Below are positions 1-10,225 of a DNA stretch of 64,000 bases, in pieces; the stretch's first letter is position 1; each line of letters starts with the position of its first letter. The notes under the pieces were generated by a model. It saw only the letters and a program-made list of their open reading frames with translations, made no database searches and was not told the origin of the DNA. The DNA is taken from contig JAESUZ010001757.1 of NCBI GenBank assembly GCA_017311185.1, forward strand, positions 806,001 through 870,000, given 5' to 3'. Source of the stretch: Proteles cristata cristata (lineage: Eukaryota; Chordata; Mammalia; Carnivora; Hyaenidae). The position numbers and the translations under genes were made by a program.

Positions 1-164
1 AGGGGGAGAAGGACGAAGGACAAAGAAGGAGAGAGAATCCCAAGAAGGCTCTGTGCTGTCAGCACAGAGCCCAATCCGGGGCTTGAACTCACGAACTGTG
101 AGATCATGACCCTAACCAAAGTTAAGAGTTGGATGCTTAACCCACTGAGCTACATAGGCATCCT
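1..164 (-). mobile_element. CAN-SINE (felid type), cut by window start
   Basis: Reverse-complement SINE: a GA-rich stretch, then agcacagagcccaatccggg, gcttgaactcacgaactgtg, agatcatgac, and the tRNA-like head cactgagctacataggcatcc. The tail side lies outside the window. It is diverged, so probably an older copy. Non-coding. Confidence 0.9.
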
Positions 165-391
165 ATAACTTCTTCTTTCTTGAGCACATCACAACTACAG
201 GTGAACAATTAATACTATAGTGACCATTTGCTTACAGGGATGGATTTCTCTGCCCACATAGATGCCTAATGCTGGAACTTTCTGACTTCTCTGTCTCCAT
301 AGGCTATTTATATATAAAATTGCTTTCTATTTGTATCAAGCAGTCTTATTTTGGAATCTTCCTGCAACTTTATTAAAAACTGACTTTTTGA
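165..391. other. Single-copy AT-rich DNA
   Basis: No recognisable gene or repeat. The last 16 bases (376-391, aaaactgactttttga) are the left target-site duplication of the next SINE. Confidence 0.6.
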
Positions 392-604
392 GGGGCTCCT
401 GGGTGGCTCAGTTGATTAAGCATCCGACTTCAGCTTAGGTCATGATCTCGTGGTTCATGGGTTCGAGCCTCACATTGGGCTCTGTGCTAACAGCTCAGAG
501 CCTGGAGCCTGCTTCAGAGTCTGTGTCTCCCTCTCTATCTGCTCCTCCTCTGCTCATGCCCCCTCCTCTCAAAAATAAAAACTACTTAAAAAAATTATAG
601 AAAC
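392..604 (+). mobile_element. CAN-SINE (felid type) with perfect 16-bp TSD
   Basis: Sense copy with head ggggctcctgggtggctcag, the segment gctcagagcctggagcctgc, a CT-rich stretch, an aaaaataaaaa-type linker and an A-rich tail. The 16-mer aaaactgactttttga occurs at 376-391 and again at 605-620, so both ends of the insertion are fixed directly by the duplication. Confidence 0.95.
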
Positions 605-620
605 AAAACTGACTTTTTGA

Positions 621-1703
621 TGTGGCTCTGAGACCAATCTTCTCAGAAATGAGTGGTTAGGTGGATCAGTGGTGGTTGGGTCAACGGTGATTAGATGGTA
701 AGATGCTGCATAAGTGAGTCTCACTGGTGGGGAGGGGAGAAGACAGGGGCATGGAATGGAGAGAGAGCCTGGGTTAGAGTTTTGGGGTGGGAGAGAGACC
801 AAACTGGAGAGAGGGGAAAGGATATGATACAAGTAACACTGGCCTCAGCATCTGTGTTTGACAAACTAAAGTACTGAAAATAAGATGACATGTGACAGTT
901 CATCACTGATGTTCTCTTCTGAAAAGGCTGAGGAAGAGGAAGAGGTAAGATGGAGGCACTGTGGTGAAAGGGGAATAAAAAGCTGCTAGGCCACCATAAG
1001 ACCAAATGAGGACTGTCTTAGAATAATGATGGTGCGGAGTTTTCCCCATACTGCTTGGCCTGTAACTAGCTCATTGTGACCTCACCAGGGCCTGACCATT
1101 CCTGTCACTGCTGACTCAGGGAAAGCTTTTTCGATTGCTGAAAACTTGGCTGGGTTTGAAGGGTTTAGGTTCTTTGGAGAAAAAGTTCAGTTCTATTGCC
1201 AATTCTAAGTTACGGTGACCTTCTTGAATCGTAATGATTAACTTGATGGCTAAAGATCACTGAGACATGAAAATTCAAGTACTTCTCAGGCTTTTTAAAA
1301 TGATCCCTACCTCTCCCCAAGCATTACCGGGAAAATTCACAGAAGATAGAGCAAAGGGAAAAGGAAAATAAGTCACCATGTCCTCAGAGGATGGAAAATT
1401 AAGGAGTTTCTCTGTAGCTTAAGTTAATGCACAGAGTTCAAACCACCTACACTGAGATCTGGGTCTTCAGAAAAGGCATAAGTTGAGAAGGAATTTAAGG
1501 TTTCAGTGACTGAGTTTAAGAGAGCTGTGGTTGAAGGGTTGAGTACTTGGCTGTTGGAATGTGAACAAGGTGTATTCATTTGGGGGTGACTGAACCCTTT
1601 TACCCCCTGATATGAAGCATAGGGAATGCCACCAGCCATTCACAGCTCTCATTTTCTTGCCTTGGCTGCATTTACCAAATGCTTATTTCTATTTCTTTCT
1701 TTG
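621..1703. other. Single-copy DNA, no gene seen
   Basis: Contains a purine-rich patch around 730-825 (repeated gggaga and gagag words) that creates spurious overlapping open frames on both strands. No splice-bounded exon, TATA-driven unit or repeat family is recognised. Confidence 0.5.
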
Positions 1704-1849
1704 CCTTTCTTTTCCCTTTCCTTCCTTCCTTCCTTCCTTCCTTCCTTCCTTCCTTCCTTCCTTCCTTCCCTCCTTCCTTCCCTTGCTTTTCCTTCTTTCC
1801 TTTCTTCCTTCCTTCCTTTCTTTCTTCCTTCTTTCTTCTTCTTCTTTTT

Positions 1850-1912
<63 letters not shown>
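1704..1912 (+). repeat. Pyrimidine-only tract: (TTCC)n then (TTTC)n
   Basis: The top strand is C/T only from 1704 to 1784 and from 1786 to 1912, broken by a single G at 1785. The left part is mainly TTCC units, the middle is mixed, and the right part (about 1850-1912) is nearly pure TTTC. Translation gives Phe/Leu/Ser/Pro-rich or Lys/Glu/Arg-rich frames on the two strands, which are not real proteins. Such tracts can form triplex (H-) DNA and are length-variable. Confidence 0.97.
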
Positions 1913-1913
1913 G

Positions 1914-2673
1914 TACCACTAAGTGAACTGACCTGAGGCAATGTATTTGTGTCTTTCAAGGATTGTGGCTTCCCCCCCAATCCAAGAGTCACCATTTTCA
2001 GCCCCTAATAACCTCCCACCTTCACTGACTCAGGGCACCTTCCTACCTGAGACTCCTTGACTCGTCACCTTTGGATGGTGGTTTCTCTGTGCTTAAGGCA
2101 TGACATCCGGTTTGCAATAGAAACTTTCAGTGATGGCTCCTTTGGCTCTTATCAGCTTATTGCATCTGTACATCAGCTTGCTGGATATCTCAGATCTGGA
2201 TACAGAGAGAATGGGCAGGGGTGAATGGGAAAGGAAAGGCGACTTGGGAATCTGGAATTCTTCGTATGCAAAGTGCAGGCCTAAGTAGGCCAAATGTGCT
2301 GTGATCAGCATCAGAACTGAGTGCCAGATGTACCCTGGAGCCTGGCCAAAGAGCACTGAGAGGGGAATGTGGGCCAGGCAGAAGGGAGTGACCTTTTTCT
2401 GTTTCTTTTTTTTCTCCCCTCATTTAAGACAAGGTATATTGTATTCAAACCCGTCAGAGATGTGGGCCATTTTGAATCACTAACAAAGAGTTGGATTTTG
2501 AAGCGTAGTCAGGAATTGTATAGGAGAGTATACATACAGCACTGGGTGCAAAGGAACCAATCAGACCACAGCTTCCCAATGTTTAGAAAAGAACAGGCTT
2601 CCCTGGAAAAGCAACACTTTGTATTGTCACCTTCCTCACCCTCTCCTTCAGCAGAATCCACACCAACCTCCTC
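1914..2673. other. Single-copy DNA, no gene seen
   Basis: Open frames of up to about 100 codons exist on both strands, but they show no family signature and no codon bias I can recognise. Confidence 0.5.
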
Positions 2674-2731
2674 GTAGTCCTTCAAGTTTGCCCGTAGACC
2701 ACAAGTTTGATTGTAGACCACAAGTTTGACT
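2674..2731 (+). repeat. Short minisatellite, three 19-20 bp units
   Basis: Units at 2674-2693 (degenerate), 2694-2712 (gtagaccacaagtttgatt) and 2713-2731 (gtagaccacaagtttgact). The last two differ at one base. The first shares the gtag start and the caagtttg core. This suggests local duplication in at least two steps. Confidence 0.9.
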
Positions 2732-3394
2732 GTATATGTGCCAAGTGTGCTTGTGTTCACTAGTGTGTCTGTGAGAACGTGGGGGAAGGAGAATTTTCTG
2801 AGGACCATGAGGACATGGCTGCCCTTCAGGAAGGAGTGATCGTGCTTTGAAATTTCCCTTGCAAAGTGCCTTTCTCCTTTAGATAAGGAAAGGTTAAATG
2901 AACGTTGCTGTCTGAGTAGTTACATGGATTTTTTGTTCTCCTATAGTGAGAAAAGTATTCTAAAGCCCTTTGACTGTCTAATCATGAAAAAAATACCTAC
3001 CACTTAATGACTGAAGATTGAGGAAGGGGCGATTCTTCTCTTTTACGTGTATTGGAAAAAGAAGCCAAAGTGGGAAAATGTCAAGGTTCTCTGTCAAGAG
3101 ATAAAGACAGGAAACAGGAAAATATGAGTTCTTCATTGAAAGGGGTAGCCCTTGTTATCCCATAGCTCTCCCCAGTTTTGGGTATAAGGAGGCAAAAAAA
3201 ATGAGAGAGAAGATTGAGGACATGAGAAAGACCAGAGACTCTAGGTCAGTGGCATTCTCCAGGATGGACACAATCCCAGAATGAAAATGCCATTCTCCCA
3301 ATATTGGATTTGGTTGTAAGGCCTATTGTCCTATAAAGTCTCTGGGCTCCTCTGGATCAGACCTCTGTGTCCTACTTCCTTGTTTTTATTATTA
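2732..3394. other. Single-copy DNA, no gene seen
   Basis: Ordinary AT-rich sequence without a recognised repeat or exon. Confidence 0.5.
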
Positions 3395-3614
3395 TTTTTA
3401 AAATTTTTATTTCTTTTGAGAGAGAGAGAGAGAGAATGTGCATGTGTACACACTAATGGGGGTGGGACAGAGAAAGAGGGAGAGAGAGAATCCCAAGCAG
3501 ACTCCAAGCTCAGTGCTGACCCCATTGTGGGGCTTGATCTCTTGATGGTGAGATCATGACCTGAGCTGAAATCAAGAGTCAGACACTTAACCGACTGAGC
3601 CACCCAGGCACCCC
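3395..3614 (-). mobile_element. CAN-SINE (felid type), antisense
   Basis: T-rich tail complement at the left, a GA-rich run, ggggcttgatctcttgatgg, agatcatgacctgagctgaa and the head complement ccgactgagccacccaggca. Only a weak duplication (ccttgttt on both sides) is visible. The open frames here are SINE shadows. Confidence 0.93.
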
Positions 3615-3884
3615 TTGTTTAATCTTTAGCTTACATGCTTCTTAGAGCTTTGCAGTGGCTTGCTCATATTCATTGTTTACCAACTAGTGATTAACACACT
3701 ATGTGCTTACTAAATCAGAGCATACTTTTCTAACTAAATGAGTTTAACTAAAATATTGTATAAAGTTATGATTTAAAAAAATTAAGCGAACTCTAAGTAT
3801 CAGGACCAACTCTCTCTTAGTTTCTCCCATTTGGCTTAAGGGTAAGGCAGACATCATGATGCATGCTCTAAGGTTCCCAGCTTA
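3615..3884. other. Single-copy DNA
   Basis: No gene or clear repeat recognised. Confidence 0.5.
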
Positions 3885-4180
3885 AATTTTCATTCATTCA
3901 GTCAGTGTGCTTGGTAAGTGCTTGGTAAGTGTGCCTGGTAAGTGCTTGGCCAGCATAGGGTGCAGCAGTGCAAATAAAACACTCTGCTCACCCTTTTGGC
4001 ACATAGGTAAGATTGGAGGAAACATTGATTAAATAATTAGACTGGTCTATGATTACACAGCATCATATGTGCAACAGAGGGAAAGTGTCACACTCATCTA
4101 TTTCCCTGGAGAGTAGAGAAACAGGGGATTATTTCATAGCAATGTCAGGCCCTGAATCAGACAGGGTGGGCTCCATGGAA
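3885..4180 (-). mobile_element. L2-like ancient LINE fragment (probable)
   Basis: Starts cattcattcagtcagt and continues with agcatagggtgcagcagtgc and aaataaaacactctgctc. This is the order seen at the 3' end of L2-type LINEs read in reverse. It is highly diverged and assigned by eye only. It contains the 11-bp tandem array at 3907-3952. Confidence 0.5.
3907..3952 (+). repeat. 11-bp tandem repeat, four units
   Basis: Units at 3907-3917 and 3918-3928 are identical (gtgcttggtaa). After a 2-base spacer come gtgcctggtaa (3931-3941) and the decayed gtgcttggcca (3942-3952). Recent local slippage or duplication inside an old repeat. Confidence 0.9.
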
Positions 4181-5293
4181 ACCTACATCTAAAGGTTATT
4201 CTTTCTGTTATGAAGTTGGAAAGAGAAGAGTGAAGATGAACTCAATCACCAAAGACTTGGATGGGCAGTAAGAATTTTATTAGACTCAGGGCAATACTGT
4301 TTTGCCCAATAAAGCTGGTGGCAAGCCTCTTTATGGCTCACTGAGCATCCAAGTGAAACCGACCTAACTTTGGCTCCAAGTCTGTGAGGCTGAGGCATTT
4401 TTAAGATCCATCCTTGGAGAAAAATTAACTTTACAAAGGCTCCGCTGAGTTTCAGATGATATTAAACTGCCTTCCTTTCATTAGGGATAACATTCAATGC
4501 ATTAAAATGAACACTAGCAGTAAAAAATTTAATTAAAAATAATAACTACTGTAATAGCCCAAATAAAAAAAATTATAAAAAATCTAGTTAAAAGATGAGT
4601 GGCTATCGACACATATTTTAACCCTTCCATGGGATTTTAAAAACGTCTTCCATAAATTCTCAGGAAATTAGAGTTCCAATTTTATAGCAAAAGGATACAT
4701 TCTTAGTACATAGAAGTGATGATATATTGTTTAAATTCTAGAGTTTATATATAAACTTTATTATAAGTTGAAGTGGTCATGCAGAAATTTTCATCCCCAA
4801 AACAGATATGAGAAAGTTGATTTGAGGACTAAAATCTATTACTTCCTTTATGATCATATTTTCATAGCATTTTAGAGCTTTAAGTTCATCATGTGTACAT
4901 TCCCCATGTCAATTTTTCTCTTCAGGTTGAAAAAACTTCACTTTCCCTTTCACCTGTTATCCAAGTCCATGCCCACCATCCTTCTACTGTTCACCTGTCC
5001 TTGTGTTACTTTACACACTAATCTGTATAACTTGATTTCAAGGGTCTGCAAACTAATAATACAATAAAGAAATTTGTAATTAATTTTAGTGGTGGACCCT
5101 TACCGATATTTTCCTCTAGTTCTTCATAACATTCTGTCCATTAGAGGCATCGATTTAGTGCTCAAATGAGGGCTTAAGCCATAGCTACATACGTTAAAGT
5201 GAGTTTTTGGTACTGTCTCAGGGTTCTGTTTAATAACTTCTTTATCATTAGCAACTTTATGCTGGCCTGGCTGACAGTTTTTCAATATCTCTT
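4181..5293. other. AT-rich single-copy DNA
   Basis: Very AT-rich, especially 4490-4620, with A-runs and no convincing open frame. No gene recognised. Confidence 0.55.
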
Positions 5294-5307
5294 AAAATAA
5301 ATTTTTA

Positions 5308-5523
5308 GGGGCTCCTGGGTGGCTCAATCGGTTAAGTGTCCGACTTCGGCTCAGATCATGATCTCAGTCTGTGGGTTCCAGCCTCACGTCGGGCCCTGTG
5401 CTGACAGCTCAGAGCCTGGAGCCTGCTTCAGATTTTGTGTCTCCTCCTCTCTCTGCCCCTCCCCCACTTGTGTTCTGTCTCTCAAAAAGAAATAAATGTG
5501 TAAAAAAAGCATACAAAAAAAAT
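5308..5523 (+). mobile_element. CAN-SINE (felid type), sense
   Basis: Head ggggctcctgggtggctcaa, then gctcagagcctggagcctgc, a CT-rich stretch and an A-rich tail. Near-perfect 14-bp duplication: aaaataaattttta at 5294-5307 versus aaaataaagtttta at 5524-5537. It is followed at once by an antisense SINE, so the two tails meet. Confidence 0.93.
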
Positions 5524-5531
5524 AAAATAAA

Positions 5532-5769
5532 GTTTTAAAGTTTATTTATTAACTCTTAGAGAGAGAAAGAGAGAGAGAGGGAGAGAGAGAGAGAGAGAGA
5601 GAGAACAGCTGGGAAGGGGCAGAGAGAAGGAGAGAGAGAGAATCCCAAGAGAATCTCCACACTACTAGTGTGGAGCCTGATGTGGGGCTTGAACTCAAGA
5701 ACTGTGAGATCATGACCTGAGTCAAAATCTAAAGTTGGAAGCTTAACTGACTGAGCCAACCAGGTACCT
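5532..5769 (-). mobile_element. CAN-SINE (felid type), antisense, tail to tail with the previous copy
   Basis: Contains a long GA microsatellite (about 5560-5604), then ggggcttgaactcaagaact, gagatcatgacctgagtc and the head complement actgagccaaccaggtacct. The right duplication is not clear. With the preceding SINE it forms a long inverted repeat. Confidence 0.92.
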
Positions 5770-6300
5770 CAGGATGATATTTTATTTATAGGCTGAATAA
5801 TTCACATAAATCCAGAAGGTCTGGGCATTCTCAGGAGTACCAGTGCTATTGTCACTGGTACACGTTTGGCAATATCCACTGTCCTCTGTATTACTCACCT
5901 TCCACTTTGTATAAAAGAATGACTTTCTTTCTAGAAGGTGGGACGTGAAGATGGTTTCCAACTGCATCAGTAGTAATAGCAAGCTTTAAGGATTTGATCT
6001 TCACATGAGATCCTGTTCCTTTAATCATGGATTGTGCCTATGAATTCTGTTTCTGTTGTAGCTTGATAAAGTGTCAGATAACCAATCAAGAGTAGACTTT
6101 TCTCTTCAAAGAGATTGTACGATGCTTATCAGAAAGACTTACATGTCTTGACATCTGTGTCTACCTGCTGTCTGTCCCTACCAATTATCAAGCCCAGCTG
6201 TGGGAAAACATCTACTACACGCTGTAGTTCTATATATTAGTCACCAAATATTAAACTGGATCAGAGAAATAAATTGGCTAGGAGTATAGATGTATTATTA
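5770..6300. other. Single-copy DNA with a small perfect hairpin
   Basis: At 5837-5861, gtaccagtg and cactggtac form a perfect 9-bp stem around a 7-base loop. No gene recognised. Confidence 0.5.
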
Positions 6301-6484
6301 CTTTTAAAAAATGTTTATTTCTTTATTTTGAGAGAGGCAGAGAAGGTGGTGGTAAGAATCCCAAGCAGGCTCCACATTGTCAGTGCAGAGCTTGACTAGG
6401 GCTCCATCTCATTAACTGTGAAATCATGACTTGAACGGAAATCAAGAAGGGGATGTTTAATTGACTGAGCCATCCAGGCGCCCC
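6301..6484 (-). mobile_element. CAN-SINE (felid type), antisense
   Basis: aaaatgtttatttctttatt at the tail side, agagaggcagagaagg, a diverged body, then the head complement gactgagccatccaggcgcc. Flanks tagatgtattat (from 6287) and tagatgtagtaa (from 6485) form a roughly 12-bp imperfect duplication. Confidence 0.9.
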
Positions 6485-7610
6485 TAGATGTAGTAAGAAA
6501 TACTACATCTTTTTTAAATATTTTCAGTTGTGTTTTTGCCATTACTGAAAGAAGCCACAAGGAATAGTGAAAGTAGAGTGTTTTGGCATCTTCCCCTCAT
6601 CTCTGACTGATATTATTGAGGATATTGTCCATCATAATTCTTAGCATCCAAGTGAGTAATTTCTTTTAGACTTAAGTACTGAATATGCTTTGCTCTGTCT
6701 AGGAAATCGGTGTTTTTCTCCATATGGACAATGCATGAAAACAATGTAACTGACAATATTTCCATCTTTGCCTTTTCAATGGCAAGTAACTCAGGAACAC
6801 TTCAGAACTAATTATTGTTACTCTGTTGGACCTCTTGGCCTATAAATTGGAGTCTTATTGTTTTCCTCTGATTCTAACAATATAATCTGCTTTATATCTT
6901 TCTTGTTGTTTATTTTTAATTTTTTATGGCATATGTTACCTTTAGGTCACCTCAGAACCTCTGTGATTTAAGGAAGATTATCAGTTAACAAAAAAGCTAG
7001 AATAGAAGTTCCTAGTCATTCTCCTAGGTCATTTTTCTGCACCATTTCTGACAAATAGTCAGGGCCTGTGCATTTTTGGATCATCATGTCAGGAAAAGGA
7101 TGCTGGGAAGAAAAAGTCTGAGCTGTCTGACGCTGGTTTCCCTTGACCCTTCCCACTATATAAGGCAGCTCATTTGTCTCTGAGCCAAACTGCCAACATT
7201 CTCAGAGTCCTGCCTTCTCTTGGAAGTAAAGGGACTGAGGTTTGAAAGAGGCACTTTATCTCCTCTATGGAAGCAAAAAGACCCCAACTTTTGTGGCATA
7301 AAATGTTGGAAGTTTTAGAATCCTTTTGTTTTCCTATTTCTACGATCAACCTAATTAAAAACCCATATTTTGTCTGACGGGAAGATCAGAGTTATTTTCA
7401 TAGTTTCACAACTTCTGTACATGGAGTTCCAGGTTTGCCAACAGAAAGAGCAGCAACAAAAAGTACCCGATGAAGTGGCACATTTGCATGCGACAGATTC
7501 TAGTGCAAATCCCCTCCTTTCCTGCGGAGGTCTGTGCTCAGTCCTAGAGAATTCCTTCCCGCCACCGTATTTTATCCATGCCCCAGGGAGTGTGACTTAA
7601 AAAAAAAAAT
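6485..7610. other. Single-copy DNA, with one TATA-like site
   Basis: No repeat family recognised. A strong TATA-like octamer, tatataag, sits at 7157-7164 in a locally less AT-rich stretch. There is no recognisable exon, and the 76-codon frame at 7370-7600 matches nothing I know. Confidence 0.45.
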
Positions 7611-7622
7611 ACTATGACAGCA

Positions 7623-7816
7623 GGGGGCACCTGGGTGGCTCATTTAGTTGACTATCTGACTCTTGATTTTGGCTTGAGTACTGATCCCAGGATTGTGGGA
7701 TTGAGCCCTGCATTGGGCTTCATGTTGAGTTTGGGATTCTCTCTCTCTTTACCTCTGTCTCTCTCCGGAGCCCTTTCTCACTCTAAATTAAAAACAAAAC
7801 AAAACAAAACAAAAAA
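7623..7816 (+). mobile_element. Older CAN-SINE subtype, sense
   Basis: Starts ggggcacctgggtggctcat, then tgactcttgattttggcttg, attgagccctgcattgggct and a CT-rich stretch ending in an (AAAAC)n-type tail. The 'gactcttgattttgg' body and 'catgttgagt' mark an older carnivore subtype than its neighbours. actatgacag flanks it at 7611-7620 and 7817-7826. Confidence 0.9.
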
Positions 7817-7929
7817 ACTATGACAGGTACAAATAGGATCACAGAAAAAAGGAGAAAATTCTATATTTTAGAACCCCTGTGAAGGCACTTTTTCTCTGCC
7901 TTTTAAACAAGAACCCCTGCATTTTCTTT

Positions 7930-8745
7930 TTCCTTTTTCTTTTAAATTGAAAAGTAATTGGCATACAATATTGTGGTTTCAAGCGTACAACATAATGACT
8001 CGATATTTATATACATTACAAAATGGTCACCACGATAAGTCTAGTTACCATCTGTCAACATACAAAGTTGTTATAATATTATTGACTATATTCCCTTGAT
8101 GTACATTGTGTCCCTGTGTCTTATTTATTTTATGACTGAAAGATTGAACCTCTTAATCCTAGTCACCTATGTCATTTATATACCCATGCTTCTCCCTAAT
8201 GGGTACCAGTTTGTTCTCTGTGTCTTTGAGTGTGTTCCTGTTTTGTTTTGTTTGTTTTGCTCTTTAGATTCTACCTTTAAGTGAAGTCATGTGGTATTTG
8301 TCTTTCTCTGTTTGACTTATTTCCCTTAGCACAAAACCTTCTAGGTCCATCCATATTAACACAAATGGCAATATTTCACTCTTTTTATGGCCAAGTAATA
8401 TTCCATTGGGTAGATATGCCAAATCTTTATCCATTCATCTATCATTGGATACTTAGGTTGCTTCTGTATCTTGGCTGTTGTAAATAATGCTGTGATGAAG
8501 ATATGGGTGCATGCCTTTTTGAGTTCGTGTTTTCATTTTCTTTGGATGAATACCTGAAAGTGGAATTGCTGGATTGTATGGTATTTCTATTTTAAATTTT
8601 TGGAGGAAATTCCATACTGTTTCCATAGTGGCTGCATGAATTTACATTCTTACAAGCAGTGCACAAGGGTTCCTTTTCCTCTACATCCTTGCCAACACTT
8701 GTTATTCTTTTGGTTTTTGATAATAGCAAGGTGCTCGTCATTTTC
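7930..8745 (-). mobile_element. Old L1 3' end (3' UTR and last part of ORF2), antisense
   Basis: Words typical of reverse-complement mammalian L1: ggtcaccacgataagtctag, cttagcacaaaaccttctag, gccaagtaatattccattgg, atccattcatctatcattgg, ggctgttgtaaataatgctg, tggaattgctggattgtatg and ccatagtggctgcatgaatt. Heavily decayed. The short frames here are shadows, not intact ORF2. Confidence 0.92.
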
Positions 8746-8774
8746 ATTCTGCAGTTGGCCCAATAAATTATGTA

Positions 8775-8900
8775 GTTGGCTGGGCCTGGGAACTATAAGA
8801 AAATAGAATCTCCAGTCCCATCCTAGATATAAATCAGAATGTGGACTTCCAAGATTTTTAGGTAATTCACCTACACACAAAAATTTGAGAAGCACTGATC
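8775..8900 (+). mobile_element. MER5-type DNA transposon fragment (probable)
   Basis: gaatctccagtcccatccta followed by ttaggtaattcacctac and aaatttgagaagcactgatc, the order seen in the 3' half of MER5A-like non-autonomous hAT elements. Truncated on the left, assigned by eye. Confidence 0.55.
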
Positions 8901-8904
8901 TAGA

Positions 8905-9245
8905 GGTATGCTATCCAATTTGATAGTCACTGGCCGCATGTGGTTAGTAAACCCTTGAAACATAGCTAGTCCAAAGTGAGATGTGCTGTAAGTGTAAAAA
9001 ATATACCAAGTTTTGAAGATTTAATATAAAAACAGAATGTAAAATGCCAATAATTTTTATATTGATTAATGCTGATATGACAACATTTTGGAGATGTTAG
9101 GTTAAATAAATACATTATTTAATGTAATTTTACCTGTTTCCTTTTCTTTTTTAATGCAGAAGCTACAGAACTGCACATTGCATAGTGGTTTGCATTTATG
9201 GCTCATATCTGTGGCTCACATTATATTGTACTGGACAGCACTGAT
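8905..9245. mobile_element. Non-autonomous DNA transposon with terminal inverted repeats
   Basis: The left end, gtatgctatccaat at about 8907, is complementary with mismatches to the right end, attgtactggacagcact, ending about 9241. Internally gcatgtggttagtaaaccc on the left mirrors atggctcatatctgtggctc on the right. It resembles an old mammalian palindromic hAT-like element. I do not assign a family name. No transposase is encoded. Confidence 0.6.
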
Positions 9246-9447
9246 TAGATTCCCTTTTCTATTTTTCTTTTCCATCTCAGCCTACATATTCTCTGTCACA
9301 TTCTTTTAGGAGCAGGTTAAATGAATATTATATTAAAATGCTAAGTTAATTCTGTCTAAAATGCTAGTGTGAGTACAGTAACTTAACATGTTACCCTTTC
9401 TAGATATCTAGATTTATAACTGGGATCTTTAGGACCTTATTCCATTG
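9246..9447. other. Single-copy DNA
   Basis: Short AT-rich spacer between transposon fossils. Confidence 0.5.
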
Positions 9448-9640
9448 CAGTGTTCTATAAGCTTAGCTTACATTAGTATCCCCTAGAGGGCTTGTTAAAA
9501 TGACATTCAGAGTGCTGAATCTGGCCCCCCAAAGTCTCTGATTCAGTCTTTATGAGGTCGGGCCCAAGAATTTCATTACTAACAAGTTCATAGGTGATAT
9601 AAAAGCTGCTGGTGTGGAATCCACACTGTTCTTATGTCTC
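9448..9640 (+). mobile_element. MER5A-type DNA transposon copy
   Basis: Shows in order cctagagggcttgttaaaat, a gctgaatctggcccc core, gtctctgattcagt, cgggcccaagaatttcatt, taacaagttcataggtgat and gctgctggtgtggaatccac. These match the remembered layout of MER5A. Non-coding. Confidence 0.8.
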
Positions 9641-9975
9641 CCAACCCTGACTACAAGCCAGAATTGCCTGACTTTTGAAAATTTGCTGACGAGTGCCTAA
9701 GCCCCACCTCCAGAAATTATAATTTAGTTGTTTTGGGATGGGGCTCAGGTAATGATATTTATTTATTTATTTAGGCTATTTTTTTTATACATTTATTTAA
9801 TCATTTATTTATTTTTAGCAATCTCTACACTTAATGTGAGGCTCAAACCCATGACCCTGAGATTGAGAGTCACACACTCTTCTTACTGAGCTAGGCAGGT
9901 GTCCCGGTAATGATATTTTAAAAAGTTCCCCAGGTGATTCTATCACAAAGCAGGGTTTAGAATGAATGCCTTAAT
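9641..9975 (+). mobile_element. Second MER5-type copy, split by a SINE
   Basis: The left part runs from the cccaaccctgactacaagcc start through agccccacctccagaaatta to ggggctcagg. The right part resumes after the SINE with aaaaagttccccaggtgatt. The two halves join logically once the SINE at 9761-9905 and one copy of the 13-bp duplication are set aside. Confidence 0.75.
9761..9905 (-). mobile_element. Old CAN-SINE subtype inside MER5, antisense
   Basis: (ATTT)-rich tail complement, then agcaatctctacacttaatg, gaggctcaaacccatgaccc, and a head complement ending gagctaggcaggtgtccc. Perfect 13-bp duplication ggtaatgatattt at 9748-9760 and 9906-9918. It lacks the GA-rich middle of young felid copies. 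Confidence 0.85.
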
Positions 9976-10084
9976 TCAAAAGCAGTAATAAGTGGGAATT
10001 AGAGGCACTGAGACAGGGCCAGAGTAGAGAAGCTTTTCTTTTTTCTTTTCCCTTTGGGGGGGATAGAGAGCAAAGCATATGTTC

Positions 10085-10225
10085 AGTCTTCACCCTAACC
10101 TGATGGGACATGTAGGCTGATTTGCATCAATTTAATCTGATGGCACTTAAGACGGAGTTTGGGGAAATACAGTGATTTGCCCACATTGCACAAGAACATA
10201 ACAAGAACTCAGTGCTTCCTTCTCT
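10085..10225 (-). mobile_element. MIR fragment (probable)
   Basis: Contains acagtgatttgcccacattg and caagaacataacaagaactc, resembling the reverse MIR core 'aagtgatttgcccaaggtcacac'. Weak elsewhere. Confidence 0.45.

Noticed and set aside
1612..1995. Overlapping frames of 76-107 codons on both strands
   Set aside because: They translate TTCC/TTTC microsatellite (Phe-Leu-Pro-Ser or Lys-Glu-Arg repeats) and have no independent support.
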